Shown: positions 7,420-16,975 of the stretch, piece after piece
How positions within the stretch are numbered: the first letter of the stretch is position 1
Layout: the number at the start of each line of letters is the position of its first letter
Assembly (NCBI GenBank): GCA_019424135.1
Contig: JAHYZZ010000001.1
Coordinates: 124,522 to 167,766 of the forward strand
DNA from: Lachnospiraceae bacterium
GTDB lineage: Bacteria > Bacillota > Clostridia > Lachnospirales > Lachnospiraceae
Length of the DNA stretch: 43,245 bases
Direction: 5' to 3'
Notes under the pieces: model-generated
Told to the model about the DNA's origin: nothing
Seen by the model: the letters and a program-made list of their open reading frames with translations, nothing else
Databases searched by the model: none
Program-made: the position numbers and the translations under genes

Positions 7420-8428
7420 GATTCCTTTTTTCATGCTCTAAATATAAGTACACCTTGGTTCCCTGATCAACCTTGGACATGATTTCAATTCCATGTTGCA
7501 GCCTGTCCATGATTTTCTTGCAAAGATAAAGACCGATGCCAGTTGACTTTTTGTCCGCCCGGCCATTATATCCAGTAAATCCTTTTTCAAAGACCCTGGG
7601 AAGGTCCTCTGGAGAAATCCCGATGCCAGTATCTTCAATGACCAGCATATTTTTTCCTTTATGTTTTGTCAAATAAATGGAAATACTCCCTCTTTTCGTA
7701 TATTTCAATGCGTTGGATAAAATCTGCTCCACCACGAATACCAGCCATTTCTCGTCTGTGAGCACTTTATGGCCGAGAGGCTCATAATTTAACCGGATCT
7801 TCTTTAAGATAAACATCTGGGAATACTTGCGAACTGCCTGACGAATAATATCATCCAGGGAATATTCAGCAAAAGATAAATCAGAAGCCATGTCCTCCAT
7901 TCTCAAATAAGAGAGCACCATCTCCACGTACTGCTCGATCTTGAACAGCTCAAGCTTCATATTCTTGATATGTGGGGTGCTTGCATCTTCCTCTTCCAGA
8001 GACTGCAGCATAACCCTCAAAGCGGCAATGGGCGTCTTGATCTGATGCACCCACATTCCATAATAATCTGCCATCTCCTGCCTGGAAATACGGTTTTTCG
8101 ACTCAAGCTCCTGTTTTTCCTGATACATCTTTGTCAGAATCTTCTGATATTCTTCTTCCACCGTATTTATTGGAACCGGCATACGGGAAAGATCTGTCAG
8201 AATTGCCCTCCCATTCTCTTCCAGTTCCCCACACCTTTTATAGTACCGGACAAATGCCATGGCTCCATATAAAACCAGCCATCCTACCGACAACAGGCAT
8301 CCATATTGCACCGCATCCACGGGGATATTATATAAAAAGAAAACCACCTGAAATATTCCCACAAAGCCTATATACAGACAAATTTGTCCGATATGCTCTT
8401 TTGCAAATTTTCTTAATAACCTCATCAT
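7406..8428 (-). CDS. bceS: BceS-type intramembrane-sensing histidine kinase
   Basis: A 340-aa sensor kinase with two N-terminal TM helices (about 16-33 and 41-62) joined by only a few external residues. This is the hallmark of BceS kinases, which are thought to sense flux through the BceAB transporter rather than the drug itself. The H-box is MWVHQIKTP with His128 as the phosphorylated residue. The N-box is EQILSNALKY, and the G boxes are VIEDTGIGIS and KSTGIGLYL. The start overlaps the bceR stop (ATGA), showing translational coupling. Its stop codon lies inside the BceR-type operator for bceAB. All catalytic motifs are present. Confidence 0.92.
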   Translation of the reverse strand: MMRLLRKFAKEHIGQICLYIGFVGIFQVVFFLYNIPVDAVQYGCLLSVGWLVLYGAMAFVRYYKRCGELEENGRAILTDLSRMPVPINTVEEEYQKILTKMYQEKQELESKNRISRQEMADYYGMWVHQIKTPIAALRVMLQSLEEEDASTPHIKNMKLELFKIEQYVEMVLSYLRMEDMASDLSFAEYSLDDIIRQAVRKYSQMFILKKIRLNYEPLGHKVLTDEKWLVFVVEQILSNALKYTKRGSISIYLTKHKGKNMLVIEDTGIGISPEDLPRVFEKGFTGYNGRADKKSTGIGLYLCKKIMDRLQHGIEIMSKVDQGTKVYLYLEHEKRNLTEM

Positions 8429-9096
8429 TTCACCATATATCCAATGCCTTTCTTCGTCCGAATCAGATTCGCAATGCCTGCGGACTCCAATTTTTTCCGA
8501 AGTCTTGCCACATTCACCGTCAGTGTATTATCATCGATAAATTCATCACTGTCCCAAAGCCTTTCGATGATTTCATCCCTGGAAACGATTTTTCCGGCCC
8601 GTTCAAACAAAATCTGAAGAATCCGAAACTCATTTTTCGTCAGTTCTAGCTTCTCATTTCTATACAAAACCGTAGCATCACTTAAATTCAGCATAACATC
8701 TGCATATTCCAAAATATTGGCCGACCCGTGAAATGAATATGCTCTGCGCAACAACGCCTGCACCTTTGCCGTAACCACATTCAAATCGAAGGGTTTCTCG
8801 ATAAAATCATCGCCGCCCATATTCATCGCCATAACAATATTCATATTATCATCCAGTGACGATAAAAATACAATAGGAACTTCTGATACTTTGCGAATCT
8901 CCTGACACCAGTGGAATCCATTAAAAAAAGGCAGTGCAATATCCAGCATGACAAGCTGGGGATCAAACTCCATAAAATCAGTCATTATATTTTTAAAATC
9001 TTCCACATACCGGACGTCATAATCCCATTTTTTCAGATGTCCCGCCAGAATTTCTGCAATCGTCATATCATCTTCCACGATTAATATCCTGTACAT
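8425..9096 (-). CDS. bceR: BceR-type response regulator (OmpR/PhoB family)
   Basis: DNA-binding response regulator of 223 aa. The receiver domain has the acidic pair in VEDD, the phosphoacceptor Asp52 in VMLDIALP, and the lysine in EKPFD. The C-terminal winged helix spans about residues 130-223 (ELTKNEFRILQILFE through DDNTLTVNVARLRKKLE to KGIGYMVK). It receives phosphate from the adjacent BceS and should activate bceAB. A good candidate binding site of the known BceR type lies at 7406-7419. A promoter-like sequence lies directly upstream, overlapping the stop codon of the SleB-like gene. Confidence 0.92.
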   Translation of the reverse strand: MYRILIVEDDMTIAEILAGHLKKWDYDVRYVEDFKNIMTDFMEFDPQLVMLDIALPFFNGFHWCQEIRKVSEVPIVFLSSLDDNMNIVMAMNMGGDDFIEKPFDLNVVTAKVQALLRRAYSFHGSANILEYADVMLNLSDATVLYRNEKLELTKNEFRILQILFERAGKIVSRDEIIERLWDSDEFIDDNTLTVNVARLRKKLESAGIANLIRTKKGIGYMVK

Positions 9097-9128
9097 TCTT
9101 TTTACCGTCCTTATCCATTCTGTTTTCC

Positions 9129-9157
9129 ATCCTACTCACTTCTCCGGTGTTTGTCAA
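9129..9157 (-). promoter_or_regulatory. Candidate promoter of bceRS
   Basis: On the minus strand: -35 TTGACA (9157-9152), 17-bp spacer, -10 TAGGAT (9134-9129). The -35 overlaps the stop codon of the upstream SleB-like gene and the -10 ends about 33 bp from the bceR start. Confidence 0.6.
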
Positions 9158-9816
9158 TGGAAATAATGGGCGCCAATCTGCATTCCAGATCCACCCTGAT
9201 CAAAATAAAGACAGCCCTCTACCGGATCTTCTCCTGCCAGCGCGTCCTTTGCCGCCTGCATTGCTGAATCTGTGTAGCCCTTCTGCCTTCTAACACTATC
9301 CAGCCACCCGGTACCGGCCGGCACAAACTGTCCGGACTGATAGACAACCTCTTCTACTGAATCTGGAAATGCCCCGCTGTTCACCCGGTTCATCACCACA
9401 GCTCCCACTGCTACTTGTCCTTCATAGGGTTGATTACCGGCTTCACAAAAAATAATGGACGCCAGCAGTTCCAACTCCTGTTGGTGGGCCGCCTCCAGCG
9501 CAGCTCTCCTTTCCTGCTCTCTTTTTTCTTCCCTTTCTTTGGCTTCTTCAACCTCCTGTTGATTTTTCTCCTCCAGTATCTCCATCGAGGCTGACAGCAT
9601 ATTTCCAGTGATTTTCTCGGACCCGCCTAAAATCTCCTTTCCGATTCCCCCCTTCAATAAGGCCTCCTTGTGCTCCTGAGAAAAAATCTGCGACTGTACA
9701 CAAACCGCCTGCTGAGCCGTCACTTTCGGCGAAGCTGCATAACTTGTGAAGCCTGCCGTCAAAATTCCGGCTGACAGTAAAAAATAAGCAGATCCATACC
9801 ATGTTCTCCGATTCAT
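9154..9816 (-). CDS. SleB/CwlJ-type cell-wall hydrolase
   Basis: A secreted 220-aa protein. Residues 1 to about 28 form a signal peptide (RR, a hydrophobic core, then SYAAS). A charged coiled-coil-like linker spans about 80-115 (EEKNQQEVEEAKEREEKREQ). The C-terminal Hydrolase_2 domain has LLASIIFCEAGNQPYEGQVAVGAVVMNR, with the family's conserved glutamate, and ends in GAHYFH. Proteins of this family cleave peptidoglycan; SleB and CwlJ act on spore cortex during germination, but vegetative members exist. It stands alone upstream of bceR. Whether it acts in spores cannot be told. The linker could position the enzyme within the wall. Confidence 0.85.
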   Translation of the reverse strand: MNRRTWYGSAYFLLSAGILTAGFTSYAASPKVTAQQAVCVQSQIFSQEHKEALLKGGIGKEILGGSEKITGNMLSASMEILEEKNQQEVEEAKEREEKREQERRAALEAAHQQELELLASIIFCEAGNQPYEGQVAVGAVVMNRVNSGAFPDSVEEVVYQSGQFVPAGTGWLDSVRRQKGYTDSAMQAAKDALAGEDPVEGCLYFDQGGSGMQIGAHYFH

Positions 9817-9942
9817 ATCACGCCTCCTGTCACATGCTCATATGCATAATCTAGAACATTATTCATAAAATAATCTTAATAAAGTATATTCAATAATTTC
9901 AATTTTATTACAAATGTTACAAAATTATTACACGCTTCAATT

Positions 9943-10033
9943 CAGGTACAGGGTGTCTTTCATTTAGGTACAGGGCAAAATGCAAAACAGGACGTAGACC
10001 TTTGTAAAAGGTCTACGTCCTGTTTTGCATTTT
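9943..10033. repeat. Hairpin repeat cassette, copy B (after carB)
   Basis: It has two direct repeats AGGTACAGGG (9944-9953 and 9966-9975), then a hairpin with perfect 27-bp arms (9977-10003 and 10007-10033) and a 3-nt loop. The core GGACGTAG is shared with the cassette at 4467-4552. It begins 8 bp after the carB stop on the minus strand and may act as the carAB terminator. Confidence 0.8.
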
Positions 10034-10041
10034 ACTACGTC

Positions 10042-13000
10042 CTATATCGTCGCAATATCTACCAACGTTAACTTCTTGATATCGGTATTTTCCAAGCTAG
10101 TGATCAACGCTTCTGCGGTATCAATGGCAGTCAGTACATTCACGCCTGTCTCGATAGCGCTGCGACGGATGAGAAATCCGTCATTTGCCCGGTCAGCGCC
10201 CTGAGGCGGCGTATCAATGACCAGATCAATTTTGTGTCCCAGAATTAGGTCCATCAGGTTCGGGCTTTCCTGTTCAATCTTATTGACCGCAATTACCTTG
10301 ACACCGGCTTTCAAAAGAGCTTGGGCTGTCCCTCTCGTAGCAAAGATACGATATCCGATCTTGGCAAAGCGGCGGCCGATCTCTACAGCTTCTTCCTTAT
10401 CTTCATCTCGCACGGTCATGATCATGTTCTTATGCTTAGGCAGTTTGATACCAGCACCCAAAAATGCTTTATAAAGCGCTTCATCAAAGGTTTTGGCGAT
10501 TCCTAGGCATTCTCCGGTGGACTTCATTTCCGGTCCCAGGCTGATATCTGCATCACGGATCTTCTCAAAGGAGAATACCGGCATTTTTATGGCAAAATAA
10601 TCTGCCTCCGGCTGAAGTCCGGGTGTATACCCCAGTTCCCGAATGGTATGTCCCATGATCACCCGGGACGCCAGCGGTACGATAGGAATGCCGGTAACCT
10701 TACTGATATAAGGTACTGTACGGCTGGATCTAGGATTAACCTCAATCACGTATACCTCTTCCCCACAAACAATAAACTGAATATTGATCAGTCCAATGAC
10801 ATGCAAGGCTCTGGCAAGCCTTTTCGTATATTCCTCAATCGTCCGCTTCGTCTTTTCACTGATACTTTTTGCCGGATATACAGAGATACTGTCTCCAGAG
10901 TGAATGCCTGCCCGCTCGATATGCTCCATGATTCCCGGAATCAAGATGTCCTGTCCATCGCAGACAGCATCTACCTCAATTTCTTTTCCCATCAGGTACT
11001 TATCTACCAGGATCGGATGATCCTGCGCAATCCGGTTGATGATCCCAATAAATTGTTCGATATCATGATCGTTAATGGCAATTTGCATACCCTGGCCACC
11101 CAGCACATAAGAAGGCCGCACAAGCACTGGATACCCCAATCGGTTTGCCACTTCTTTTGCCTCCTCAGCCGTGTAGACCGTGCCGCCTGTAGGACGAGGA
11201 ATCTGGCATTTTTCCAGAATCTCATCAAACAATTCCCGGTCCTCAGCCGCATCTACGTTTTCGGCAGACGTTCCCAGGATCGGCACACCCATCTTCATCA
11301 GACTCTCTGTCAGTTTAATTGCCGTTTGTCCGCCAAACTGCACTACCGCTCCGTCCGGATGCTCCAGATCCACAATGCTTTCCACATCCTCCGGTGTTAA
11401 CGGTTCAAAATACAGCTTATCCGCAATGTCAAAATCTGTACTTACTGTCTCCGGATTATTGTTGATAATAATCGTCTCATATCCTTCTTTTGCGAATGCC
11501 CAAGTACAGTGGACTGAACAAAAGTCAAACTCGATTCCCTGTCCAATCCTTATAGGTCCGGATCCCAGCACAAGCACCTTCTTTTTTCCAGACGTCTCCT
11601 CTACCTCATTTTCACTTCCGTAGACAGAATAATAGTAAGGCGTCTCCGCCGCAAACTCTGCTGCACAGGTGTCTACCATCTTATACGCCGCGTGGATTCC
11701 ATATTCATGGCGCATATCATGAATCTGACGTTCTGTATTTCCCGTCAGCTTTGCAATCACAGTGTCCGGGAATTCCATTCGTTTAGCTTCTCTTAAGGTT
11801 TCAGCACTCAGCGGCTGGTTCTTAAGCTTTTTCTCCATCTCCACCAGGATAGCAATCTTATCGATAAACCAGAAATCTATTTTGGTCGCATCATGAATCG
11901 TCTCATAGCTGATTCCCTGTCGGATAGCTTCTGCAATCTTCCAGATTCTCCGGTCATCCACTACCTTAAGCTCCTCAATCAAATCCTCTCCCTGTAAGTG
12001 TGAGAAATCGTAGGACATAAGGCTGTCCACATGTTGCTCCAGAGATCGGATTGCTTTCATCAGAGCTCCTTCAAAATTGTCACAAATACTCATGACCTCT
12101 CCGGTGGCCTTCATCTGGGTCGTCAGAGTCCTTTTTGCACTGATAAACTTATCAAAGGGAAGTCTTGGAATTTTTACTACGCAGTAATCCAGCATAGGCT
12201 CAAAGCTGGCATAGGTCTTTTTGGTCACTGCATTTTTAATCTCATCCAGCGTATATCCAAGAGCAATCTTAGCCGCCACCTTAGCAATTGGATAGCCCGT
12301 CGCCTTGGAGGCAAGAGCCGAAGAACGGCTGACTCTTGGATTGACTTCTATGACACAGTACTCGAAGCTGTCCGGGTTTAACGCATATTGTACGTTACAT
12401 CCTCCTGTAATATTCAGCTCACTGATGATATTTAAGGCAGAGGACCGCAGCATCTGATACTCCTTATCCCCCAATGTCTGAGAAGGTGCTACCACGATAC
12501 TGTCCCCGGTATGCACTCCTACCGGATCGATATTTTCCATATTACATACAGTAATACAATTCCCTTTGCTGTCCCGCATCACTTCGTACTCAATCTCTTT
12601 CCAGCCTGCGATGCAGCGCTCCACTAGAACTTGTCCCACTCTGGAAAGCCTTAAGCCATTCTCCAGAATCTCTGTCATCTGTCCCTGGTTGTGGGCAATT
12701 CCACCGCCGCTTCCTCCCAGTGTATATGCCGGGCGCAAAACAACCGGATAGCCGATTTCCTGAGCAAATTTAAGCCCGTCTTCTACATTTTCCACTACCA
12801 GCGATGGCGCACAAGGCTCGCCGATCTTTTCCATGGTGGTCTTAAACTCCAGTCTGTCTTCTGCCTTCTTGATCGTCTCGGAAGTCGTGCCAATCAGCCG
12901 CACATGATTCCTCTTTAAAAATCCGCTCTCCTCCAGCTCCATAGCCAAATTCAGAGCCGCCTGTCCTCCCAGAGTCGGAAGCACACTGTCCGGACGTTCC

Positions 13001-13239
13001 TTTAAGATCAGCTGCTCCACCACCTCAACGGTCAGAGGCTCGATATAAACCCGGTCTGCTATATCCTTATCCGTCATGATCGTAGCCGGATTGGAATTCA
13101 GAAGCACCACCTCAATGCCCTCCTCTTTCAGGGAACGACAGGCCTGAGTTCCTGCATAATCAAATTCCGCCGCCTGACCGATCACAATCGGGCCGGACCC
13201 GATGACCAATACTTTCTGAATCTCTTTATTTCTAGGCAT
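10042..13239 (-). CDS. carB: Carbamoyl-phosphate synthase large subunit
   Basis: Makes carbamoyl phosphate for pyrimidine and arginine synthesis from ammonia supplied by CarA, bicarbonate and two ATP. At 1065 aa it matches the usual length. The first synthetase half opens with KVLVIGSGPIVIGQAAEFDY and the second with KVLVLGSGPIRIGQGIEFDF. Each carries an ATP-grasp domain (RPAYTLGGSGGGIA and RPSYVLGGQGMQIA). The C-terminal allosteric MGS-like domain starts at about residue 930 and holds FATRGTAQAL. The start lies 3 bp after the carA stop, so the subunits are made together. The transcript ends in a very strong hairpin that is also a repeat cassette. Confidence 0.97.
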   Translation of the reverse strand: MPRNKEIQKVLVIGSGPIVIGQAAEFDYAGTQACRSLKEEGIEVVLLNSNPATIMTDKDIADRVYIEPLTVEVVEQLILKERPDSVLPTLGGQAALNLAMELEESGFLKRNHVRLIGTTSETIKKAEDRLEFKTTMEKIGEPCAPSLVVENVEDGLKFAQEIGYPVVLRPAYTLGGSGGGIAHNQGQMTEILENGLRLSRVGQVLVERCIAGWKEIEYEVMRDSKGNCITVCNMENIDPVGVHTGDSIVVAPSQTLGDKEYQMLRSSALNIISELNITGGCNVQYALNPDSFEYCVIEVNPRVSRSSALASKATGYPIAKVAAKIALGYTLDEIKNAVTKKTYASFEPMLDYCVVKIPRLPFDKFISAKRTLTTQMKATGEVMSICDNFEGALMKAIRSLEQHVDSLMSYDFSHLQGEDLIEELKVVDDRRIWKIAEAIRQGISYETIHDATKIDFWFIDKIAILVEMEKKLKNQPLSAETLREAKRMEFPDTVIAKLTGNTERQIHDMRHEYGIHAAYKMVDTCAAEFAAETPYYYSVYGSENEVEETSGKKKVLVLGSGPIRIGQGIEFDFCSVHCTWAFAKEGYETIIINNNPETVSTDFDIADKLYFEPLTPEDVESIVDLEHPDGAVVQFGGQTAIKLTESLMKMGVPILGTSAENVDAAEDRELFDEILEKCQIPRPTGGTVYTAEEAKEVANRLGYPVLVRPSYVLGGQGMQIAINDHDIEQFIGIINRIAQDHPILVDKYLMGKEIEVDAVCDGQDILIPGIMEHIERAGIHSGDSISVYPAKSISEKTKRTIEEYTKRLARALHVIGLINIQFIVCGEEVYVIEVNPRSSRTVPYISKVTGIPIVPLASRVIMGHTIRELGYTPGLQPEADYFAIKMPVFSFEKIRDADISLGPEMKSTGECLGIAKTFDEALYKAFLGAGIKLPKHKNMIMTVRDEDKEEAVEIGRRFAKIGYRIFATRGTAQALLKAGVKVIAVNKIEQESPNLMDLILGHKIDLVIDTPPQGADRANDGFLIRRSAIETGVNVLTAIDTAEALITSLENTDIKKLTLVDIATI

Positions 13240-13241
13240 TC

Positions 13242-14309
13242 TTACGCTCCTTTCATCATTTCCATAAACCGGTCAAATAAATACCCCGAATCCTGTGGTC
13301 CAGGACATGCTTCCGGATGGAACTGCACTGTAAAAATCTTCTTCCCTTCATACACAAGACCTTCGTTCGTCCCGTCATTGACATTGACAAAAGCTTCTTT
13401 TGCAATCTTGGGATCCAAAGTAGAGGCATCGACTGCATAGCCGTGATTCTGTGAAGAAATATAAACCCGTCCGGTACTTAAATCCTTGACCGGATGATTG
13501 CCTCCTCGGTGTCCATATTTTAACTTATATGTCTTTGCACCATTTGCAAGAGCCATCAGCTGATGTCCCAGACAAATTGCAAAAATAGGAATATTTGAAT
13601 TGTAAAGCTTCTTGGTTTCTTGAATGATTGTTTCACAGGATGCCGGATCCCCCGGCCCATTGGATAACATGATTCCGTCCGGATTAGAATTGATAATGAC
13701 TTCCGCTGGTGTATCAGCCGGATAAACCGTCACTTCACACCCACGTTTATGTAAAGATCTGATAATATTATTCTTGGCGCCAAAGTCCATAAGAGCTACC
13801 TTCGGACCACTGCCTTCCCACACAGAAGACTCGCCGCAGGTTACTTTCGAGACAACATCGCCCACCGTATAAGCTTTCAGCTTTGAAATAACTTCTTCCA
13901 AATTAAAATCTTCCCTGGTAGTGATCATACCATTCATCGTACCCTTTTCCCGCAACAGCTTGGTCAACGCACGAGTATCAACTCCTGCGATTCCCGGAAT
14001 ATCCTGCTCTTTCAGGAAATCCTGTATCGTGCCTTCGCAACGGAAATTACTGGGCATTCGTGACAATTCTCTTACGATATATCCGTCAGGCCATGCTTTT
14101 TTAGACTCCATATCCGGCGTGATCCCATAATTTCCAATCAACGGATAGGTCATGACAACGGCCTGCCCGGCGTAAGAAGGGTCAGTCAACACTTCGAGAT
14201 AGCCCGTCATCGAAGTATTAAATACGATCTCACTGATCATATCCTTTGTGGCCCCGATACTCGTTCCCGAGAAGACAGTTCCGTCTTCCAGAATAAGAAA
14301 TGCTTTCAT
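13242..14309 (-). CDS. carA: Carbamoyl-phosphate synthase small subunit
   Basis: Glutaminase subunit that hydrolyses glutamine and channels ammonia to CarB. At 355 aa it is of usual length. The N-terminal CPSase_sm domain begins KAFLILEDGTVFSG. The class I glutamine amidotransferase domain has the nucleophile Cys246 in AICLGHQ, with His331 and Glu333 in QFHPE completing the triad. A near-consensus promoter lies 40-70 bp upstream. No PyrR-type attenuator or other leader structure is visible in the short leader, so regulation of pyrimidine synthesis at this point is not evident from sequence. Confidence 0.97.
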   Translation of the reverse strand: MKAFLILEDGTVFSGTSIGATKDMISEIVFNTSMTGYLEVLTDPSYAGQAVVMTYPLIGNYGITPDMESKKAWPDGYIVRELSRMPSNFRCEGTIQDFLKEQDIPGIAGVDTRALTKLLREKGTMNGMITTREDFNLEEVISKLKAYTVGDVVSKVTCGESSVWEGSGPKVALMDFGAKNNIIRSLHKRGCEVTVYPADTPAEVIINSNPDGIMLSNGPGDPASCETIIQETKKLYNSNIPIFAICLGHQLMALANGAKTYKLKYGHRGGNHPVKDLSTGRVYISSQNHGYAVDASTLDPKIAKEAFVNVNDGTNEGLVYEGKKIFTVQFHPEACPGPQDSGYLFDRFMEMMKGA

Positions 14310-14350
14310 AGATTCACCTTTCCCTTCCTAATACTCGACAAATTGTAGCA

Positions 14351-14379
14351 ATTATACTATATGTTGTCTTGCTTTGCAA
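14351..14379 (-). promoter_or_regulatory. Promoter of carAB
   Basis: On the minus strand: -35 TTGCAA (14379-14374), 17-bp spacer, -10 TATAAT (14356-14351). It lies just past the stop of the upstream transglutaminase gene. Confidence 0.75.
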
Positions 14380-14386
14380 CCATTTT

Positions 14387-15583
14387 TTAAGAATACTCCC
14401 AATATATTGTAATTTTGTTTAGCTTTTCTTCATCCAGATACTGGTAATTTACCTGTGAAAGTCCATACCAGCCAGCCAGATTCTGGGCTGCCTGCTTCAC
14501 CACATGGTCAAGAATATCCCTTTTTGCATCCTCGTAGACCTGCTCCTGGGCAAACTTAACCACCACAGGATTTCCTTTTGTTCTGATCACCTGATTCATA
14601 TGTTCCAGAACCTGCGAAGGTTCGTAAGTCTCATAATACATACCGTTCACCACATAATAGTTGGCGTCCATCTTCGTACATTCTGGAAACCTTACCAAAT
14701 CATCCGGCGTATGAGTTTTTCGAAGCTGTTCTTCACTACAGCACATATAATCATAGCTGATATGATCCGAAATAGAGATCTCTCCGCCTTCCTCAGCCTG
14801 AAAGACAGGATCCCCCCAGGTTGTATCCACATAGTAATAGTCCCCGTCACAGGATACCAGATTCCAGGCATGTGCCTGTCCGTTCCAAGCCGTCCCGGTC
14901 ACATAAGTACAGAATACTCCCAGCCGTTCCAAAAGATACTGGGTCGCCTTCGCATACCCTGCACACACCGAACGCTTTCCTGCAAAAACACTATAGATAT
15001 TCTGGTTATCCAAGGCCTGTTGATCATATTCTACTTGATGAACCAGGGACTCATACACATATAATATTTTCTCATAATCGGACGCATCTGTTCCAATCCC
15101 GGACAAATATTCTCCAACTGCCGTTTCAATGGATGCCGATCTTTTCTCCTTTTCTTCCTCATCATAAGAATATGCAGGTTCCAGCACTGTATAAGGAACT
15201 GTAACGCCCTCATATGACGTCGCCGTCGTCCTGCCGTCACACCAGAAAATCTCCGGATGATCATTCATCACAAACAAAAAGACCTCATTTGCCTCTTTGG
15301 GATCTGCAGTATGGATATAAATCTGGGTTTCGTAATTCAGTAGTCCCTGCAAGATCTCTTGATAGATCTGTTTTCTGTCACCTTCTAGCTGCCCATAATA
15401 ATACTTCCTCTTCAGATCCCCCTCCTCAATCTCCACCTCCTGGAAAGGGATCGGCTGCACTGCTTCTTCCATCTTCTGCGCAGCTGTATGCAAAACTCCC
15501 ATGCGATATCCGAACACGACTGTCACACATAAAATGACTGTTGTCATGATCTTCCAAAGCCTTCTTTTTCTTCTTTTCTTCAT
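14387..15583 (-). CDS. Membrane-anchored transglutaminase-like protein
   Basis: A 398-aa protein with a short basic N-terminus and a single TM helix or uncleaved signal at about 11-30, so most of it is outside the cell. The transglutaminase-like (papain-fold) core has Cys207 in RSVCAGYA, His238 in GQAHAWN and Asp253 in YYVDTTWGDP, the full catalytic triad. Bacterial members act as peptidases or cross-linkers; no substrate is known for this one. The ATG at 15583 (MKKRRK) has GAAGGA upstream. The longer frame to 15694 runs into the divergent gene's start and is rejected. It is divergent from the SleC-like gene and ends just ahead of the carAB promoter, so it is probably transcribed alone. Confidence 0.8.
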   Translation of the reverse strand: MKKRRKRRLWKIMTTVILCVTVVFGYRMGVLHTAAQKMEEAVQPIPFQEVEIEEGDLKRKYYYGQLEGDRKQIYQEILQGLLNYETQIYIHTADPKEANEVFLFVMNDHPEIFWCDGRTTATSYEGVTVPYTVLEPAYSYDEEEKEKRSASIETAVGEYLSGIGTDASDYEKILYVYESLVHQVEYDQQALDNQNIYSVFAGKRSVCAGYAKATQYLLERLGVFCTYVTGTAWNGQAHAWNLVSCDGDYYYVDTTWGDPVFQAEEGGEISISDHISYDYMCCSEEQLRKTHTPDDLVRFPECTKMDANYYVVNGMYYETYEPSQVLEHMNQVIRTKGNPVVVKFAQEQVYEDAKRDILDHVVKQAAQNLAGWYGLSQVNYQYLDEEKLNKITIYWEYS

Positions 15584-15669
15584 AAATCCTTCTTTCATCT
15601 CTGATTTTCGGAACCATTTCCCTTTTCCATCATAGACTAACAGTAATAGAATTTCTATGAGGTACTGCC

Positions 15670-16938
15670 ATGAATACGATTCAACAACATACATCTGCAG
15701 ATACTCCAGAACTTGGAAGCCTGCAGATTAATCTGACCTCGGAGATTAATGCTTATCCTGTCCAAGGCGCCTCTGTTCGTATTTCCTATACCGGAATTCC
15801 GGACAGCACACTGGAAGAACTAAGTACCGACTCCTCCGGCCAGACTGAAACCATAGAGCTTGATGCACCGCCGCTGGAATACAGCCTGAATCCCAAAATT
15901 GAAGAACAACCTTACTCCGAATATACTCTTCATATTGAGGCCCCCGGCTATGAACCGGTGAGCATTGCAGGTGTAGAAATTCTTCCCACCGTAAAAGCGA
16001 TTCAGAACGTGACCATGAAGCCTTCTGACACCGCCTCTCCTTCTGAAGAAGTATTTGTTATCCCTGCACACACATTATATGGAAATTATCCGGTGAAAAT
16101 ACCGGAAGCTGAGATCAAACCTGTAAACGAAACCGGCGAAATTGTCTTAAGCCGTGTGGTTGTACCAGAATACATCGTCGTCCACGATGGAAGCCCCAGA
16201 GATTCTACCGCCAAAAATTATTATGTAAAATATAAAGATTATATTAAAAATGTTGCCTCCAGCGAAATCTATGCCACCTGGCCGGCAGACACCATACGTG
16301 CCAATGTCCTGGCCATCATGTCCTTTACCCTGAACCGGGTATACACCGAGTGGTACCGGAATATGGGCTATGATTTTACCATCACATCGTCCACCGCCTT
16401 TGACCATAAATGGATTCCAGAGCGCAACTTTTATGACACCATCTCACCCATCGTCGATGAGCTGTTTTCCAACTACTTATCGCGCCCCGGAGTCCGTCAG
16501 CCAATCCTGACCCAGTACTGTGACGGCCGACAGGTCCAGTGTCCGGACTGGATGACACAGTGGGGTTCCTGCTCTCTTGGAGAACAAGGTTATACTGCCA
16601 TCCAGATCCTCCGTTATTATTACGGAGATGACATGTACATCAATACTGCGGAATCCATCTCAGGTATTCCTTCCTCATGGCCAGGCTATAATCTGGATAC
16701 CGGGGCCAGCGGCAATAAAGTCCGTCAAATGCAGGAGCAACTAAACACCATTGCCGGTGCCTATCCAGCGCTTCAAAAAATCAATGCAGACGGGATCTTT
16801 GGTCCTGCCACAAAGGATGCCGTACGCCAGTTTCAGTCCGTCTTCGGTCTTCCTGCCACAGGCATCGTAGACTATCCTACTTGGTATAAAATCTCTGAAA
16901 TCTATGTAGGAGTGTCCCGAATCGCGGAGCTTACGTAA
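15670..16938 (+). CDS. sleC: SleC-type spore cortex-lytic enzyme
   Basis: A 422-aa protein that resembles the clostridial cortex-lytic enzyme SleC (about 430 aa) along its length. An N-terminal propeptide-like region of about 110 residues has a beta-sandwich look (LQINLTSE, VRISYTG). A SpoIID-like catalytic region follows (YKDYIKNVASSEIYATWP, SFTLNRVYTEWYRNMGYDFTIT, QYCDGRQVQCPDWMTQWGS). The C-terminal peptidoglycan-binding domain spans about 345-410 (GNKVRQMQEQL, DGIFGPATKDAVRQFQ). In clostridia the enzyme is made as an inactive proenzyme, processed by Csp proteases, and degrades cortex at germination. No signal peptide is seen, as expected for a protein made in the sporulating cell. A GAGG box precedes the ATG. 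Csp genes are not in this window. Confidence 0.85.
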   Translation: MNTIQQHTSADTPELGSLQINLTSEINAYPVQGASVRISYTGIPDSTLEELSTDSSGQTETIELDAPPLEYSLNPKIEEQPYSEYTLHIEAPGYEPVSIAGVEILPTVKAIQNVTMKPSDTASPSEEVFVIPAHTLYGNYPVKIPEAEIKPVNETGEIVLSRVVVPEYIVVHDGSPRDSTAKNYYVKYKDYIKNVASSEIYATWPADTIRANVLAIMSFTLNRVYTEWYRNMGYDFTITSSTAFDHKWIPERNFYDTISPIVDELFSNYLSRPGVRQPILTQYCDGRQVQCPDWMTQWGSCSLGEQGYTAIQILRYYYGDDMYINTAESISGIPSSWPGYNLDTGASGNKVRQMQEQLNTIAGAYPALQKINADGIFGPATKDAVRQFQSVFGLPATGIVDYPTWYKISEIYVGVSRIAELT

Positions 16939-16975
16939 CTCATTTTTTTCCATTTTATCACAGCAGCGACCTTTC

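Noticed and set aside
10648..11400. 250-codon plus-strand open frame opposite carB
   Set aside because: Antisense shadow of the conserved second synthetase half; no start signal and no domain.
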